Shown here piece by piece: positions 37,176 to 47,672 of a DNA stretch of 64,000 nt. The stretch is from Prevotella sp. Its GTDB lineage: Bacteria; Bacteroidota; Bacteroidia; Bacteroidales; Bacteroidaceae. The notes beneath the pieces were generated by a model. The model was given only the letters and a program-made list of their open reading frames with translations, made no database searches and was not told the origin of the DNA. Location: assembly GCA_017623155.1 (NCBI GenBank), contig JAGAPR010000001.1, positions 248,001 to 312,000 of the forward strand. The letters are read 5' to 3'. The position numbers were made by a program, and so were the translations under genes. Within the stretch, counting starts at the first letter, position 1. Each line of letters opens with the position of its first letter.

Positions 37176-37577
37176 TGATTGTTAAAAGCGGAAAGTGCGA
37201 CTTGAAGCCACCGTTTAGAAAAAGCTGAGAATTTAAATTGACATTTTTGTGTCATTATTTGAGGGTTGGGATGCAATTATTCGGGGGTTGACATGATTTT
37301 CGGGTGTTTTTGCGTTGCAATAAGGCCGTAATTGCATTGCATTTACGGCCTTATTGCGTTCCAATTACGGCCTAATTGGAATGCAATTACGGCCTAATTG
37401 GAAAACGAGAAGGGGTGTAGGGGTCGTAATGATTGTAGATTTTGCAGGTAAGAGGTTGACAGACAGTGTTTTACGCAAAATGCTCTAAAAATGCGTTTTT
37501 TTCGCCGAGGAAATTATTTTTTGAAAAGAACGCAATTATGAGGCCTTATTTTGTAAATATAATATCAGAGATGTTAA
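37176..37577 (+). repeat. Dispersed intergenic repeat of about 400 bp, copy 2
   Basis: This is the inverted partner of 1178-1578, alike over nearly the full length. It contains the type A array at 37317-37401. Differences between copies are spread evenly and include changes at all codon positions of the one open frame it contains, which argues against a coding role. Confidence 0.9.
37317..37401. repeat. Four-unit palindromic array, type A, copy 2
   Basis: Units start at 37317, 37339, 37361 and 37383: GCAATAAGGCCGTAATTGC, GCATTTACGGCCTTATTGC, CCAATTACGGCCTAATTGG and GCAATTACGGCCTAATTGG, with spacers att, gtt and aat. The order is that of copy 1 read on the other strand. Period 22 bp, total 85 bp. 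Confidence 0.95.
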
Positions 37578-37711
37578 CGGCATTAAGATATATTAAGAAG
37601 CGCATGATGAGTGCAGAGTTAATATTCGTCCGGACGCACGACCCCGTGCATCCCTACTTTTTCCATAAACCATCATCCGCGGCGTGGAAATTATTTACCG
37701 GAGAGCAATGT

Positions 37712-37730
37712 GTTGCTTGGGCCGCGTAAC
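37712..37730. repeat. Single type B palindromic unit
   Basis: GTTGCTTGGGCCGCGTAAC is followed by ATTTCAAAAAATCG, the same flank as the right end of the array at 23926-24022. The 19 bases one period upstream (37690-37708) resemble a unit only weakly, so this looks like the end of a decayed array. Confidence 0.8.
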
Positions 37731-37786
37731 ATTTCAAAAAATCGAAATATTTATTGTCGTTTTACCATATTCTCGTTATATTTACG

Positions 37787-37794
37787 TATCTTTG
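37787..37794 (+). promoter_or_regulatory. Promoter -7 element of the DUF4375-smpB transcript
   Basis: TATCTTTG fits TAnnTTTG. The start codon at 37803 is only 8 bases downstream, so the transcript would be nearly leaderless at this gene. Confidence 0.65.
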
Positions 37795-37802
37795 CGGAAG
37801 TT

Positions 37803-38312
37803 ATGAAAGAAGTAATAGTGAAAGACTCCGACCTGTGCCGTGCCGCGGGAGAGGGAATGGACGCTTTTCTGAAAGTGTTTTATGACGGGATAATGTGTTC
37901 TGTCGGAGGCGAACTTACCGCCGAGACCATGCAGGAGTTGAATACCGACCAGATAACATTGCTCGCATACCATATACTAAGGGATGAAGTGATGGACGGC
38001 GGGTTTGTCCAGTTGATACACAACGGATATGGCGGTTTCATATTCCTCAATCCGTTTGCCAAAGTTTTGAAATTGTGGGGCATGAGAGATTTGTCGCGCT
38101 TGATATATGATGCTCACACGTTGTATAATCTTCATAAGGGCGACATAGAGCGCGACTGCACCGACGAGGAGTTTATGGCAATGTTTGAGGCTCATCCGGA
38201 GTTTGACGACATGGACGATAAATTTGTCGAGAACGAAGAGCTATATACCGCCGCAGTGGCTCGCTACGTGGATGAACACATAGAGCAATTCGCAAAAATC
38301 AGCAATGAATAA
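37803..38312 (+). CDS. DUF4375 (DMP19-like) family protein
   Basis: The ATG at 37803 ([20 protein letters not shown]) gives 169 residues; the longer frame would run through the promoter and the repeat. The core [20 protein letters not shown], followed by [21 protein letters not shown], is the DUF4375 pattern in which one helix ends in GGF-Q and an aromatic loop. The name DMP19 comes from a neisserial DNA mimic with the same fold, but a mimic role here is not shown. The gene overlaps smpB by 8 bases, so the two are translationally coupled. Confidence 0.75.
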   Translation: MKEVIVKDSDLCRAAGEGMDAFLKVFYDGIMCSVGGELTAETMQELNTDQITLLAYHILRDEVMDGGFVQLIHNGYGGFIFLNPFAKVLKLWGMRDLSRLIYDAHTLYNLHKGDIERDCTDEEFMAMFEAHPEFDDMDDKFVENEELYTAAVARYVDEHIEQFAKISNE

Positions 38313-38784
38313 GGAAGAAGAACAGATAAGAAAGAAAAGTCCTGTAAACATAAGAAACAAAAAGGCCGCGTTTGAATACTTTTTTATAGAGACATATACG
38401 GCCGGCATAGTGCTTACCGGAACGGAAATAAAGTCCATCAGAATGGGAAAGGCCAGTCTGGTGGATACGTTTTGTTTCATACACAATGGTGAAATTTGGG
38501 TTAAGGGCATGAGCGTAAGTCCTTATTTTTATGGCTCATACAATAATCATGAGATGAAGCGAGACCGCAAGTTGTTGCTTAACCGCAAGGAAATACAGAA
38601 ATTGCAAAACGCCACGAAGCAAACAGGATTTACCATAATACCGCTACTTGTGTTTATAGACGAGCACGGCCGTGCAAAGGTCGATATAGCTCTCTGCAAG
38701 GGAAAGAAAGAGTTTGACAAGCGTCAGACATTGAAAGAGAAGGAAGACAGACGTGACATGGACCGTGCAATGAAGCACTATTGA
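38305..38784 (+). CDS. smpB: SsrA-binding protein
   Basis: SmpB brings tmRNA to stalled ribosomes for trans-translation. The 159 residues show the OB-fold core: [59 protein letters not shown], and the basic tail [20 protein letters not shown]. The ssrA gene for tmRNA was not seen in this window. It overlaps the DUF4375 gene and precedes metH by 22 bases. Confidence 0.97.
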   Translation: MNKEEEQIRKKSPVNIRNKKAAFEYFFIETYTAGIVLTGTEIKSIRMGKASLVDTFCFIHNGEIWVKGMSVSPYFYGSYNNHEMKRDRKLLLNRKEIQKLQNATKQTGFTIIPLLVFIDEHGRAKVDIALCKGKKEFDKRQTLKEKEDRRDMDRAMKHY

Positions 38785-38806
38785 CCGGAGGAAAGCGGGC
38801 GTTAAA

Positions 38807-41572
38807 ATGAGCAAGATAGAGGAAATAATAAAAGAAAGGATACTTGTGCTGGATGGTGCCATGGGCACGATGATTCAGCAATACGGTCTTGTGGAAGAAG
38901 ATTTCCGGCGCGGAAGGTTTGACACCGCGGAAGTCATGTTGAAAGGCAATAACGATGTGCTCAATATCACCCGGCCGGATATAGTGGAAGACATACATCG
39001 CAAGTATCTTTTGGCGGGCGCGGACATAATAACCACCAACACTTTCAGCAGCCAGAGAATATCTCAAGCCGATTATAAACTCGAAAACCATTGTCACGAG
39101 ATGGCTTTCGAGGGAGCGAGAATAGCCCGGCGCATGGCCGATGAGTATACTACCGCAGAGAAACCAAGGTTTGTTGCCGGGTCGGTAGGGCCGACGACAA
39201 AGACCTGCTCAATGAGTCCCGATGTCAGCAATCCCGCTGCCCGTGAACTTACTTACGACGAGCTTTTCGATGCTTATGCCGAGCAGGCGGACGCAATGAT
39301 TGCAGGCGGCGTGGACATAATACTCATTGAGACTATTTTCGACACTCTTAATGCCAAGGCCGCGACAGATGCCGCCGTTACGGTCATGAGACGACGGGGA
39401 GTGACTTTGCCTGTGATGCTGTCTGTTACAATCAGCGATTTGGCCGGCCGTACACTCAGCGGACAGACTCTTGATGCTTTTTTGGTAAGCATAAGCTCAT
39501 ATCCTGTGTTCTCGGTGGGCCTTAACTGCTCGTTCGGAGCACGCCAGATGATGCCATACCTGCGCGAACTCGCGCGCAAGGCACCTTACTATATAAGTGC
39601 GCATCCCAATGCCGGATTGCCGGACAACATGGGACTTTACGATGAGACTCCGGAGAGTATGGCTTCCAATATTGCCGTGCTGATAGACGAGGGACTCGTG
39701 AATATCGTGGGAGGATGCTGCGGAACGACAGAGAAATTCATAGAACTTTATCCGGCTTTGGTGGCCGGAAAGGTGCCGCATACACCCGTCGCTGCTCCAA
39801 AGACGATGCTTTTGAGCGGTCTTGATGCGCTTGACGTCACCCCGGAAGTGAGATTTGTGAATGTCGGTGAGCGGTGTAATGTAGCCGGTTCTCGCAAATT
39901 CCTGCGCCTGATAAAAGAGAAAAAATATGATGAGGCGATATCCATTGCACGCAAGCAAGTGGCTGACGGGGCGCAAATTATAGACATAAACATGGACGAC
40001 GGGTTGTTGGACGCGAGCCAAGAAATGACCGTTTTCCTCAATCTTATAGCCTCGGAGCCGGATATCGCGCGCGTGCCGGTGATGATAGACTCTTCGGATT
40101 GGAATGTGATACAGGCCGGATTGAAATGTGTTCAGGGCAAGTGCATCGTAAATTCCATATCTCTGAAAGAAGGAGAAGATGTGTTTATGGAACATGCGCG
40201 GGATGTAATACGTTTTGGCGCGGCTGTTGTCGTGATGTGTTTCGATGAACAAGGGCAGGCAACAACTTACGAGCGACGCATAGAAATAGCAGCGCGGGCA
40301 TACAAGATACTGACGGAAAAAGTGGGGATGAACCCTCTCGACATCATATTCGATCCCAATGTGCTTGCCATTGCCACCGGTATGCCCGAGCATGCAGACT
40401 ATGCGAGAGATTTTATTCGTGCCACGCGGTGGATTAAAGAAAACCTGCCGGGAGCACATGTCAGCGGCGGGGTGAGCAATCTTTCTTTTTCGTTCCGGGG
40501 CAATAACTATATACGCGAAGCCATGCACGCGGTGTTCCTGTATCATGCTATTGGCGCGGGAATGGATTTCGGCATAGTAAATCCGGCTACAAAAGTGCTT
40601 TATGGCGACCTGCCGGCTGGTCACCTTGAAGTGATAGAAGACGTTGTGCTTAACCGTAAAGACGATGCTGCCGAACGGTTGATAGAGCTTGCGGAACATA
40701 TAAAGGAAAGCATCGATGCAGGTGGAGACACCGGATTGAAAGCTATGAGCGACGTTAAAACGCCCGAAGATGCAGAGTGGCGGGCTCAACCGGTTGACGT
40801 TCGTCTCGCGATGTCGCTGGTAAAGGGTATCGGCGAGTATCTCGAAGAAGATTTGAAAGAGGCTCTCTCTGTATACGACACTACTGTGAGCATAATCGAA
40901 GGTCCTCTCATGGATGGAATGAATACGGTAGGAGAATTGTTCGGATGCGGCAAGATGTTTCTTCCGCAGGTTGTGAAAACCGCCCGGACAATGAAGCAGG
41001 CCGTGGCAATATTGCAGCCATATATCGAGCAAGAGAGGTCTGCCGGTTGCGTGAAAGCCGGTAAAGTGTTGCTTGCCACGGTAAAAGGCGATGTACATGA
41101 TATTGGCAAAAACATCGTAGGGGTGATAATGGCATGCAATAATTACGAAGTAATAGACATGGGAGTGATGGTGCCTGCCGAGCAAATCGTGGCGAAAGCG
41201 AAAGAAGAGCATGTCGATATTATCGGATTGAGCGGTTTGATAACACCAAGTTTGGAGGAGATGGTGAATGTCGTAAGTGAGCTGAAAAGAGCTGGACTTG
41301 ACATCCCCGTAATGATAGGTGGCGCGACAACGAGCGAATTGCATGTGGCACTTAGAATTGCCCCGGTATACAATGGTCCTGTCGTATGGATGAAAGACGC
41401 ATCTCAAAATGCTATTGTTGCGGCTAAACTTGTCAACAGGGATGAAGTGAAGATGCTGAAACAAAATATTAACGACAGGTATGAACGTCTGCGTGCGGAT
41501 TACGACAAGAAGCAAAATGACATTATCGCGCTTGACAATGCACGCAAGAATAAGTTGAATTTGTTTGACTAA
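38807..41572 (+). CDS. metH: Cobalamin-dependent methionine synthase without reactivation domain
   Basis: MetH transfers a methyl group from methyltetrahydrofolate through cobalamin to homocysteine. The 921 residues contain the homocysteine domain ([13 protein letters not shown], Zn cysteines in GLNCSFGA and [10 protein letters not shown]), the pterin domain ([26 protein letters not shown]), the cobalamin cap and the cobalamin-binding domain with [11 protein letters not shown], His at about residue 764. The protein ends about 40 residues after that domain. The C-terminal AdoMet-binding activation domain of E. coli MetH (about 1227 residues) is missing. There is no cobalamin riboswitch in the 22-base gap upstream. 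Confidence 0.97.
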   Translation: MSKIEEIIKERILVLDGAMGTMIQQYGLVEEDFRRGRFDTAEVMLKGNNDVLNITRPDIVEDIHRKYLLAGADIITTNTFSSQRISQADYKLENHCHEMAFEGARIARRMADEYTTAEKPRFVAGSVGPTTKTCSMSPDVSNPAARELTYDELFDAYAEQADAMIAGGVDIILIETIFDTLNAKAATDAAVTVMRRRGVTLPVMLSVTISDLAGRTLSGQTLDAFLVSISSYPVFSVGLNCSFGARQMMPYLRELARKAPYYISAHPNAGLPDNMGLYDETPESMASNIAVLIDEGLVNIVGGCCGTTEKFIELYPALVAGKVPHTPVAAPKTMLLSGLDALDVTPEVRFVNVGERCNVAGSRKFLRLIKEKKYDEAISIARKQVADGAQIIDINMDDGLLDASQEMTVFLNLIASEPDIARVPVMIDSSDWNVIQAGLKCVQGKCIVNSISLKEGEDVFMEHARDVIRFGAAVVVMCFDEQGQATTYERRIEIAARAYKILTEKVGMNPLDIIFDPNVLAIATGMPEHADYARDFIRATRWIKENLPGAHVSGGVSNLSFSFRGNNYIREAMHAVFLYHAIGAGMDFGIVNPATKVLYGDLPAGHLEVIEDVVLNRKDDAAERLIELAEHIKESIDAGGDTGLKAMSDVKTPEDAEWRAQPVDVRLAMSLVKGIGEYLEEDLKEALSVYDTTVSIIEGPLMDGMNTVGELFGCGKMFLPQVVKTARTMKQAVAILQPYIEQERSAGCVKAGKVLLATVKGDVHDIGKNIVGVIMACNNYEVIDMGVMVPAEQIVAKAKEEHVDIIGLSGLITPSLEEMVNVVSELKRAGLDIPVMIGGATTSELHVALRIAPVYNGPVVWMKDASQNAIVAAKLVNRDEVKMLKQNINDRYERLRADYDKKQNDIIALDNARKNKLNLFD

Positions 41573-41603
41573 AAGAAAATAAAAGCAGAATAATTCATTG
41601 ATT

Positions 41604-42233
41604 ATGAATAAAATAAAGAACTTGTTGTTCGACCTTGGCGGAGTAATAATAACACTCGATCAGCCACAAGCCGTGAGGCGATTTAAGGAAATCGGATTGG
41701 TTGATGCCGAGGAACGGCTTGACCCTTATACACAATCGGGACTCTTTGGCGCGTTGGAAAAGGGGGAAATAGACGCGGAGCAGTTTCGTGCCGGTCTGAG
41801 CGACATCATCGGTCATGAGGTGACAATGGAACAATGTCTGTATGGCTGGAAGGGATATGTGGCCGATTTGCCGGCTCGTAATCTTGTGACATTGCGTAGC
41901 TTGAGAGACGAGGGTTACCGTATTGTGTTGGTTTCAAACACCAATCCTTTTTTAATGAGTTGGGCACTTAGTGATGAATTCGATGGTAACGGACACTCAT
42001 TGGCTGATTATATGGATGCAATGTATATGAGCTATAAATGCGGAGTGATGAAGCCGGAAGAGAGCTTCTTTCGTCATGTACTTGAAAAAGAGAATTTACG
42101 GCCGGAAGAAACGCTTCTTATTGACGACGGACCGCGCAATATCGAGTCGGCGGCACGGCTTGGGTTGAATACGTTTTGTCCTGAAAACGGTGCGGATTGG
42201 ACATCTGAAATATATAAATATCTGAATAAATGA
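41604..42233 (+). CDS. HAD-superfamily phosphatase, YihX-like
   Basis: The 209-residue protein (ATG 41604; a TTG six bases earlier is possible) has the HAD motifs: nucleophile Asp in NLLFDLGGVIITLD, motif II in RIVLVSNTN, the Lys in CGVMKPEESFF and the acidic motif TLLIDDGPRNIESAARLG. The start FDLGGVI and the overall order resemble YihX-type phosphatases, which act on hexose phosphates. The true substrate cannot be read from sequence. It overlaps the downstream gene by 4 bases (ATGA). Confidence 0.85.
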   Translation: MNKIKNLLFDLGGVIITLDQPQAVRRFKEIGLVDAEERLDPYTQSGLFGALEKGEIDAEQFRAGLSDIIGHEVTMEQCLYGWKGYVADLPARNLVTLRSLRDEGYRIVLVSNTNPFLMSWALSDEFDGNGHSLADYMDAMYMSYKCGVMKPEESFFRHVLEKENLRPEETLLIDDGPRNIESAARLGLNTFCPENGADWTSEIYKYLNK

Positions 42234-43717
42234 AAAGAATATATCTATCTGTTATATACTTGTTTGTTGCTGTTTGTTTTGTATTCGGACAGCAAAAACG
42301 TGAGTTCCGTGGAGCATGGATACAGTGTGTCAACGGACAATTTCTCGGCATGCCAACCGAAACGATGAAAAAAACACTTTCATATCAACTCGATGAGTTG
42401 CTGAAAGATGGAGTCAACGCCATAATATTTCAAGTGCGTCCGGAGTGCGACGCCCTTTATGAAAGCCCTTACGAACCGTGGAGCAGGTTTCTGACCGGTA
42501 CTCAGGGCAAGGCTCCACAGCCGTATTGGGACCCGTTGGAGTGGATGATAGAGCAATGCCACAACCGCGGAATGGAGTTGCACGCATGGATAAATCCTTA
42601 CAGGGCCAAGACAAAGACGACCACGGCTCTTGCCGCCAATCATATTGCAGTGACAGAACCACGACGTGTTTTCGCTTATGACGGGCAGTTCATAATGAAT
42701 CCCGGCATGGCAGAGAACCGAGATTATATATGCAAGGTAGTGGGCGATATCGTGCGGAGATATGATGTCGACGGTCTTCACATGGACGATTATTTCTATC
42801 CTTATCCGGCTGCCGGCGAGAAAATACCGGACGAGAAGTTGTTTCGTGAGACTTCTAACGGAATAAACAATATCGGCGATTGGCGCAGGTATAATGTAAA
42901 TTTGTTTGTCAAACAATTGCATGACACCATCGCGAGTATAAAACCATGGGTAAAATTCGGCGTCTCTCCGTTTGGTATATATCGCAATAAGGCCAATGAT
43001 GTAAACGGTAGCGATACGAAAGGACTGCAAAACTACGACGATTTGTATGCTGATGTGTTGCTATGGGTTAATAACGGATGGGTGGATTACTGTGTTCCGC
43101 AACTTTATTGGCAGATAGGACACCCGACGGCAGATTACGAAACATTGCTGAAATGGTGGAACAAACATGCAGGAAACCGCCCGTTGTATATCGGAGAAGA
43201 TGTGGAACGCACTGCGAAATATCCGGATATAAATGATAAACGCCGTAATCAGATGCCCGCAAAATACGCTTTGCGCAACCGGATGCACAATGTTGACGGT
43301 ACTGTTTTATGGTATGCCAAGGCTGCGGTGGATAATGTTGGTAATTATGGTACAATGCTTCGCAATGTATATTGGAAGTATCCGGCACTTCAACCGCGGA
43401 TGCCTTTCATCGACGGTAAGGCTCCAAAGAAAGTGAAAAAGCTCAAATCGATATGGACAAAAGACGGATATATGCTTTTCTGGACGGCACCAAAAGGTAA
43501 GACGTGGAAAGATAAAGCCGTGAGATATGTCGTTTACAGATTTGGACGTAAAGAAAAAGAAAATACCGATGATGTGACGAAAATAGTGACAATAACGACC
43601 GATACTTATTGTAAATTGCCGTATGACGATGGAAAAACGCAATATACTTATGTTGTAACAGCGTTGGATCGCATGCAGAATGAAAGCAAGGGAGTAAAGA
43701 AGAAAGTGAAGTTATAG
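42230..43717 (+). CDS. Secreted glycosyl-hydrolase-like protein, GHL10/DUF187 family
   Basis: The 495-residue protein has a signal peptide (LSVIYLFVAVCFVFG) followed by a GHL10 domain (old name DUF187): EFRGAWIQCVNGQFL, DGVNAIIFQVRPECDALYES, ELHAWINPYRAKT, DGLHMDDYFYPYP and FGVSPFGIYRN, then YCVPQLYWQIGHP. About 90 residues at the C-terminus look like a fibronectin-type domain (FWTAPKGK, VVTALDRMQNES). The Asp-Asp in MDDYFYP is a possible catalytic site. Members are envelope or surface proteins of gut Bacteroidota with unknown glycan targets. It overlaps the HAD gene by 4 bases. Confidence 0.88.
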   Translation: MKRIYLSVIYLFVAVCFVFGQQKREFRGAWIQCVNGQFLGMPTETMKKTLSYQLDELLKDGVNAIIFQVRPECDALYESPYEPWSRFLTGTQGKAPQPYWDPLEWMIEQCHNRGMELHAWINPYRAKTKTTTALAANHIAVTEPRRVFAYDGQFIMNPGMAENRDYICKVVGDIVRRYDVDGLHMDDYFYPYPAAGEKIPDEKLFRETSNGINNIGDWRRYNVNLFVKQLHDTIASIKPWVKFGVSPFGIYRNKANDVNGSDTKGLQNYDDLYADVLLWVNNGWVDYCVPQLYWQIGHPTADYETLLKWWNKHAGNRPLYIGEDVERTAKYPDINDKRRNQMPAKYALRNRMHNVDGTVLWYAKAAVDNVGNYGTMLRNVYWKYPALQPRMPFIDGKAPKKVKKLKSIWTKDGYMLFWTAPKGKTWKDKAVRYVVYRFGRKEKENTDDVTKIVTITTDTYCKLPYDDGKTQYTYVVTALDRMQNESKGVKKKVKL

Positions 43718-43721
43718 CGTG

Positions 43722-43794
43722 AGCGGTAAACGGGACTCGAACCCGCGACCCTCGGCTTGGGAAGCCAATGCTCTACCAACTGAGCTATTACCGC
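43722..43794 (-). tRNA. tRNA-Gly, anticodon CCC
   Basis: The 73-base minus-strand gene begins GCGGTAATAGCTCAGTTGG and folds into a cloverleaf. The anticodon loop is TTCCCAA on stem TTGGC/GCCGA. The T arm contains GGTTCGAGTCC. CCA is not encoded. It shares a transcript with tRNA-Thr, which is upstream of it. Confidence 0.96.
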
Positions 43795-43841
43795 ATCAAA
43801 TAAAGTACTTATGAAATAAAAATCAGTGTAAAAAGAAAAAG

Positions 43842-43914
43842 AGCCGATACCCGGACTCGAACCGGGGACCTATTCATTACGAATGAATTGCTCTACCAAC
43901 TGAGCCATATCGGC
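43842..43914 (-). tRNA. tRNA-Thr, anticodon CGT
   Basis: The 73-base minus-strand gene begins GCCGATATGGCTCAGTTGG. The anticodon loop is TTCGTAA on stem ATTCA/TGAAT, and the T arm is intact. CCA is not encoded. The promoter is directly upstream at 43946-43976. Confidence 0.96.
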
Positions 43915-43945
43915 TTTTCAATGATCTCTTTTTCGTTTGCGATTG

Positions 43946-43976
43946 CAAAGGTAATATATTTTTTCTTTGCTGCAAA
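43946..43976 (-). promoter_or_regulatory. Promoter of the tRNA-Thr/tRNA-Gly transcript
   Basis: Minus-strand TTTG (43973-43976), 19 bases, TACCTTTG (43946-43953): exact consensus match. Confidence 0.85.
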
Positions 43977-43980
43977 ATTT

Positions 43981-46800
43981 TTATAGGGAAAGTTTGTCTT
44001 TTAAGTATTTTCCTGTTATACTTTTGCTATTTCCGCAGATATCTTCGGGAGTTCCAGCAGCAACGAGCATGCCTCCCCGGTCTCCGCCATCCGGTCCCAT
44101 GTCGATGATATAATCCGCGCATTTGATTACATCAAGATTATGTTCGATAACCAAGACCGTATGTCCGCGTTCTATAAGGGCGTCAAATGTTTTAAGGAGG
44201 CGCTTGATATCATGAAAATGCAATCCGGTTGTCGGCTCATCGAATATAAACAGGGTCGGTTCTTGATTTTCATGTCCGATGAAATAGGCTAATTTTACGC
44301 GCTGGTTTTCTCCTCCCGACAGTGTAGACGAGTTCTGTCCTAATTTTATATACCCCAAACCTACACTTTCAAGCGGTTTTAAGCGTTTTACTATTGCGTT
44401 CTGATTGTTATCCTCAAAAAAGTTTATGGCTTCACTTATTGTCATGTTAAGCACATCGTCAATGTTCTTTCCGGCAAAAGTTACATCGAGTATATCTTTC
44501 TTGAAGCGATGACCGTGGCAACTTTCGCAGGTTAAAACAAGGTCTGCCATAAACTGCATCTCTACCGTTATGACTCCGGCTCCTTTACATTCGTCGCATC
44601 GTCCGCCATCGGTGTTAAATGAAAAATACTGGGAAGTAAATCCCATTTGCTGCGATAAAGGCTGTTGTGCAAATAAATCTCTAATGGCGTCATACGCTTT
44701 TACGTATGTTGCCGGATTGGAACGTGTACTTTTCCCTATCGGATTTTGATCTACAAATTCAATGTGTTTGATTGCTTTTATATCTCCGTCGATACTTGAA
44801 TGTTCTCCCGGAGCATCGCATACGTCTCCCAACAACCGCTTTATGGCAGGATAAAGTATACCTTTTATCAAGCTCGATTTACCGGAACCGCTGACCCCCG
44901 TGACGGCGGTGAATACATTTAAAGGGATAGTGACATCGACTCCACGCAGATTATTCATTCTGGCACCATGTATGTTGATGCATCTATTCCATGTTCTTCT
45001 TCCTGCGGGCACCGGTATCGTTTCCTTACCGGTGAGATATTTTACCGTGTAACTATCCGGATATTTATCAGAAGCGTTATTATTTGTAATATCGTTGATA
45101 TCACCTTCAAATACAATACGACCGCCGAGACGTCCGGCATCGGGGCCGACATCTATCAGATAGTCTGCCTCCCGGATGATTTCTTCGTCATGTTCCACTA
45201 CAATTACCGTATTGCCCAATTCTTGAAGAGCTTTCAATGTTTTTATCAGCCGTTCGGTATCTCTGCTGTGCAATCCGATACTTGGTTCGTCGAGAATGTA
45301 TAATGAGCCTACAAGACTGCTTCCGAGTGATGTCGTGAGATTTATTCTCTGACTCTCTCCGCCGCTAAGTGTGTTTGACATGCGATTTAATGTGAGATAT
45401 CCCAAACCCACATCAAGAAGAAATTGCAACCTGTTGTTTATTTCAAGAAGCAGTCTTTTGCCTATTCTTTCTTCCTGTTCGGTGAGTTGGATATTGTCAA
45501 ACCATTCTTTCAATCTGTTTACAGGCATTTCCACGAGATTTGAAATGCTTTTTCCGCATATCTTGACATAATCGGCTTCTTTTTTTAATCTCGTTCCGTG
45601 GCATGACGGGCAGACGGTCTTTCCGCGATAGCGATTCATCATTACAAGATATTGTATCTTATATTGATTTTCTTTCACCATCATAAAGAACGCGTCAATG
45701 CAAGCTCTGTCTTTTATGTTTTTTTTGTTTTCACTCGGTAATCCGTGCCATAACCAATCCTTTTGTTTTTGTGTCAGGTTATAATATGGCTCAAAAATGG
45801 GAAAATTATCTTTTGCGGCTCTGCGGCAGAACTCGGTTTTCCATGCGCTCATTTTTTCTCCTTTCCAGCACACCACGCATCCGTCGTATACGCTAAGTGA
45901 TGTATTTGGAATGACGAGTTTCTCGTCGATACCGGTTATATTGCCAAATCCTTGACATTCAGGACAGGCTCCGGCCGGTGAGTTGAATGAGAACATGTTG
46001 TCGTTTGGTTCTTCGAATACTATGCCGTCAGCCTCGAACTTCGTTGAGAAATCGTAGCAAATCATTGACGGAAGAAACATTATGCGACATATTCCGTTTC
46101 CCTCAAAGAGTGCTGTCTCCGACGAGTCTACAAGGCGTGATATGCTGTCTTTGCTATTGTCAACCGACATTCTGTCTATAACAAGGAATATGTCTTCCGT
46201 TTTTGTGTTGTTGATGTCAGGTTCGTTTATGGCTTCTTCGATACGTTTGAACTCGCCATCAAGGAATAATCGGGAGTATCCCTGCTTGATATACATTTGT
46301 AGCTGTGAGCAAATATCACGTTCGTTATGTATGTGCAACGGTGTCATAACCACGAATTTCGTACCGATAGAGTAGGAGAGTACGCAGTTTATGATGTCTT
46401 CTGTGGAGTGTTTCTTTACTTCCTGACCGCTTATGGGCGAAAAAGTCTTTCCAATGCGGGTGAATAGAAGCCGCAGATACTCATATATTTCTGTTGTTGT
46501 GCCTACTGTTGAGCGTGGGTTTCTGCTCACAACTTTCTGTTCGATGGCTATTGCCGGCGGAATACCTTTGATAAAATCGCATTCCGGTTTGTTTTTTCGT
46601 CCGAGAAATTGTCTTGCATAAGAGGACAGACTTTCTACGTATCGTCGTTGCCCTTCGGCATACAGTGTGTCAAAAGCCAATGACGATTTACCTGACCCAC
46701 TAACTCCGGCCATTACAATAAATTTGTTACGTGGTATTTTGATGTCAATGTTTTTAAGGTTATTGACACGCGCTCCCTTTATCTCTATATATCCGTCCAT
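43981..46800 (-). CDS. uvrA: Excinuclease ABC subunit A
   Basis: UvrA finds DNA damage and loads UvrB in nucleotide excision repair. The ATG at 46800 ([20 protein letters not shown]) gives 939 residues; 13 more upstream residues are possible but unlikely because the promoter follows at 46826. Two ABC ATPase modules are visible with [20 protein letters not shown] and [15 protein letters not shown], signatures LSGGESQRI and LSGGENQRV, and zinc modules CPSCHGTR and CDECKGAGV with CESCHGH. Bacteroidota often have two UvrA paralogues; which one this is cannot be told here. Confidence 0.96.
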   Translation of the reverse strand: MDGYIEIKGARVNNLKNIDIKIPRNKFIVMAGVSGSGKSSLAFDTLYAEGQRRYVESLSSYARQFLGRKNKPECDFIKGIPPAIAIEQKVVSRNPRSTVGTTTEIYEYLRLLFTRIGKTFSPISGQEVKKHSTEDIINCVLSYSIGTKFVVMTPLHIHNERDICSQLQMYIKQGYSRLFLDGEFKRIEEAINEPDINNTKTEDIFLVIDRMSVDNSKDSISRLVDSSETALFEGNGICRIMFLPSMICYDFSTKFEADGIVFEEPNDNMFSFNSPAGACPECQGFGNITGIDEKLVIPNTSLSVYDGCVVCWKGEKMSAWKTEFCRRAAKDNFPIFEPYYNLTQKQKDWLWHGLPSENKKNIKDRACIDAFFMMVKENQYKIQYLVMMNRYRGKTVCPSCHGTRLKKEADYVKICGKSISNLVEMPVNRLKEWFDNIQLTEQEERIGKRLLLEINNRLQFLLDVGLGYLTLNRMSNTLSGGESQRINLTTSLGSSLVGSLYILDEPSIGLHSRDTERLIKTLKALQELGNTVIVVEHDEEIIREADYLIDVGPDAGRLGGRIVFEGDINDITNNNASDKYPDSYTVKYLTGKETIPVPAGRRTWNRCINIHGARMNNLRGVDVTIPLNVFTAVTGVSGSGKSSLIKGILYPAIKRLLGDVCDAPGEHSSIDGDIKAIKHIEFVDQNPIGKSTRSNPATYVKAYDAIRDLFAQQPLSQQMGFTSQYFSFNTDGGRCDECKGAGVITVEMQFMADLVLTCESCHGHRFKKDILDVTFAGKNIDDVLNMTISEAINFFEDNNQNAIVKRLKPLESVGLGYIKLGQNSSTLSGGENQRVKLAYFIGHENQEPTLFIFDEPTTGLHFHDIKRLLKTFDALIERGHTVLVIEHNLDVIKCADYIIDMGPDGGDRGGMLVAAGTPEDICGNSKSITGKYLKDKLSL

Positions 46801-46825
46801 AATTATTGCTAAACCTTTTAAACAA

Positions 46826-46856
46826 CAAAGATAATGCAAATCAATCAGAAAACAAA
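46826..46856 (-). promoter_or_regulatory. Promoter of uvrA
   Basis: Minus-strand TTTG (46853-46856), 19 bases, TATCTTTG (46826-46833): exact consensus match. No LexA-like palindrome was recognised around it. Confidence 0.85.
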
Positions 46857-46926
46857 GCGGAATAGTGAATTTTTCAGCTTTGTTCCCATACTGTAATATA
46901 TAATAATGTCACGATATACCGATGTC

Positions 46927-47649
46927 TTATTGATGCTCTTGAGTCGCCTTTATAAGGTCTTTGACTACTTCTCCGCCAATAATAAGTCCTGCAGCAGCTG
47001 GAACAAAGGCGTTGCTTGCCGGTGGTGTGCCGTCCGATTTACATGAAAGAAGGCATGGTTCTTCTTCACTGTATACAACTTTCAAGTGTGTTATATCTGC
47101 TTTTTTAAGTCGTTTCCTTACTACTTTTGCAAGCGGATCTATTTTTGTTTTGCTGATATCCGTGACTTTAAATGCTGTAGCGTCGAGTTTGTTTGCCGCT
47201 CCCATGCTGCTTATTATCGGAATATTTTGTTCGTGACAGCGCACAGCCAACTCCACTTTGGCGACAACAGTATCAATACAGTCAATCACATAATCATATG
47301 CAGACAAGTCTGTTTCATCTGCATTTGCCGGCAAATAAAAAACTTTATGTGTGCAGACATGACAATCGGGATTTATGTCTTCAATTCTTTTTTTTGCCAC
47401 ATCCACCTTATACTGTCCGATAGTACTTGTCAAGGCGTATATTTGTCTGTTTATATTAGTGACATCCACCTTGTCATTATCAAATATGTCGATATTGCCG
47501 ATGCCGCTGCGTGCCAATACTTCCGCAGCATAACCTCCGACACCTCCGACACCGAAAATGGCAACCTTGCTGTTATATAGCCTTTCCATTGCTTCTTTGC
47601 CGAAAAGTTCTTCCGTTCTGTTAAATCTTTCTTTTGTACTATCTTCCAT
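46927..47649 (-). CDS. tcdA: tRNA threonylcarbamoyladenosine dehydratase
   Basis: TcdA (CsdL) cyclises the t6A base at position 37 of ANN-decoding tRNAs using ATP. The 240-residue protein is an E1-like enzyme: RFNRTEELFGKEAMERLYNS, then the nucleotide site VAIFGVGGVGGYAAEVLARS, FDNDKVDVTNINRQIYA, DYVIDCIDTVVAKVEL and SSMGAANKLDATAFKVTDI. It lies between uvrA and a tRNA cluster. The terminator at 47673-47704 separates it from the tRNA transcript, so its promoter is not obvious. Confidence 0.93.
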   Translation of the reverse strand: MEDSTKERFNRTEELFGKEAMERLYNSKVAIFGVGGVGGYAAEVLARSGIGNIDIFDNDKVDVTNINRQIYALTSTIGQYKVDVAKKRIEDINPDCHVCTHKVFYLPANADETDLSAYDYVIDCIDTVVAKVELAVRCHEQNIPIISSMGAANKLDATAFKVTDISKTKIDPLAKVVRKRLKKADITHLKVVYSEEEPCLLSCKSDGTPPASNAFVPAAAGLIIGGEVVKDLIKATQEHQ

Positions 47650-47672
47650 ATTCCTTAGTTGTAAAAAACAAA

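Larger units (their letters stand above)
37079..37802. other. Intergenic region with repeat elements
   Basis: This 724-base gap holds the second copy of the 400-bp repeat with a type A array, a lone type B unit (37712-37730) and a promoter. A frame at 37466-37729 lies mostly inside the repeat and has no protein features. The 130 bases between the two repeat types show nothing clear. Confidence 0.8.

Noticed and set aside
37466-37729. An 87-residue open frame
   Set aside because: It lies mostly inside the dispersed repeat. The matching frame in the other copy differs by changes at all codon positions, and no domain or start signal is seen.
37803-38784. tmRNA gene near smpB
   Set aside because: The flanks of smpB are filled by coding sequence, and no tRNA-Ala-like ends with a tag frame were found.
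38785-38806. Cobalamin riboswitch in front of metH
   Set aside because: Only 22 bases separate smpB and metH, too short for a cobalamin riboswitch, and the conserved B12 box was not seen.
39497-41515. A 672-residue open frame on the minus strand
   Set aside because: It is a shadow of metH in the opposite strand: rich in His, Tyr and Arg as expected from antisense reading and without any recognisable motif.
44968-45303. A plus-strand frame inside uvrA
   Set aside because: Antisense shadow of a well-defined gene, without motifs.
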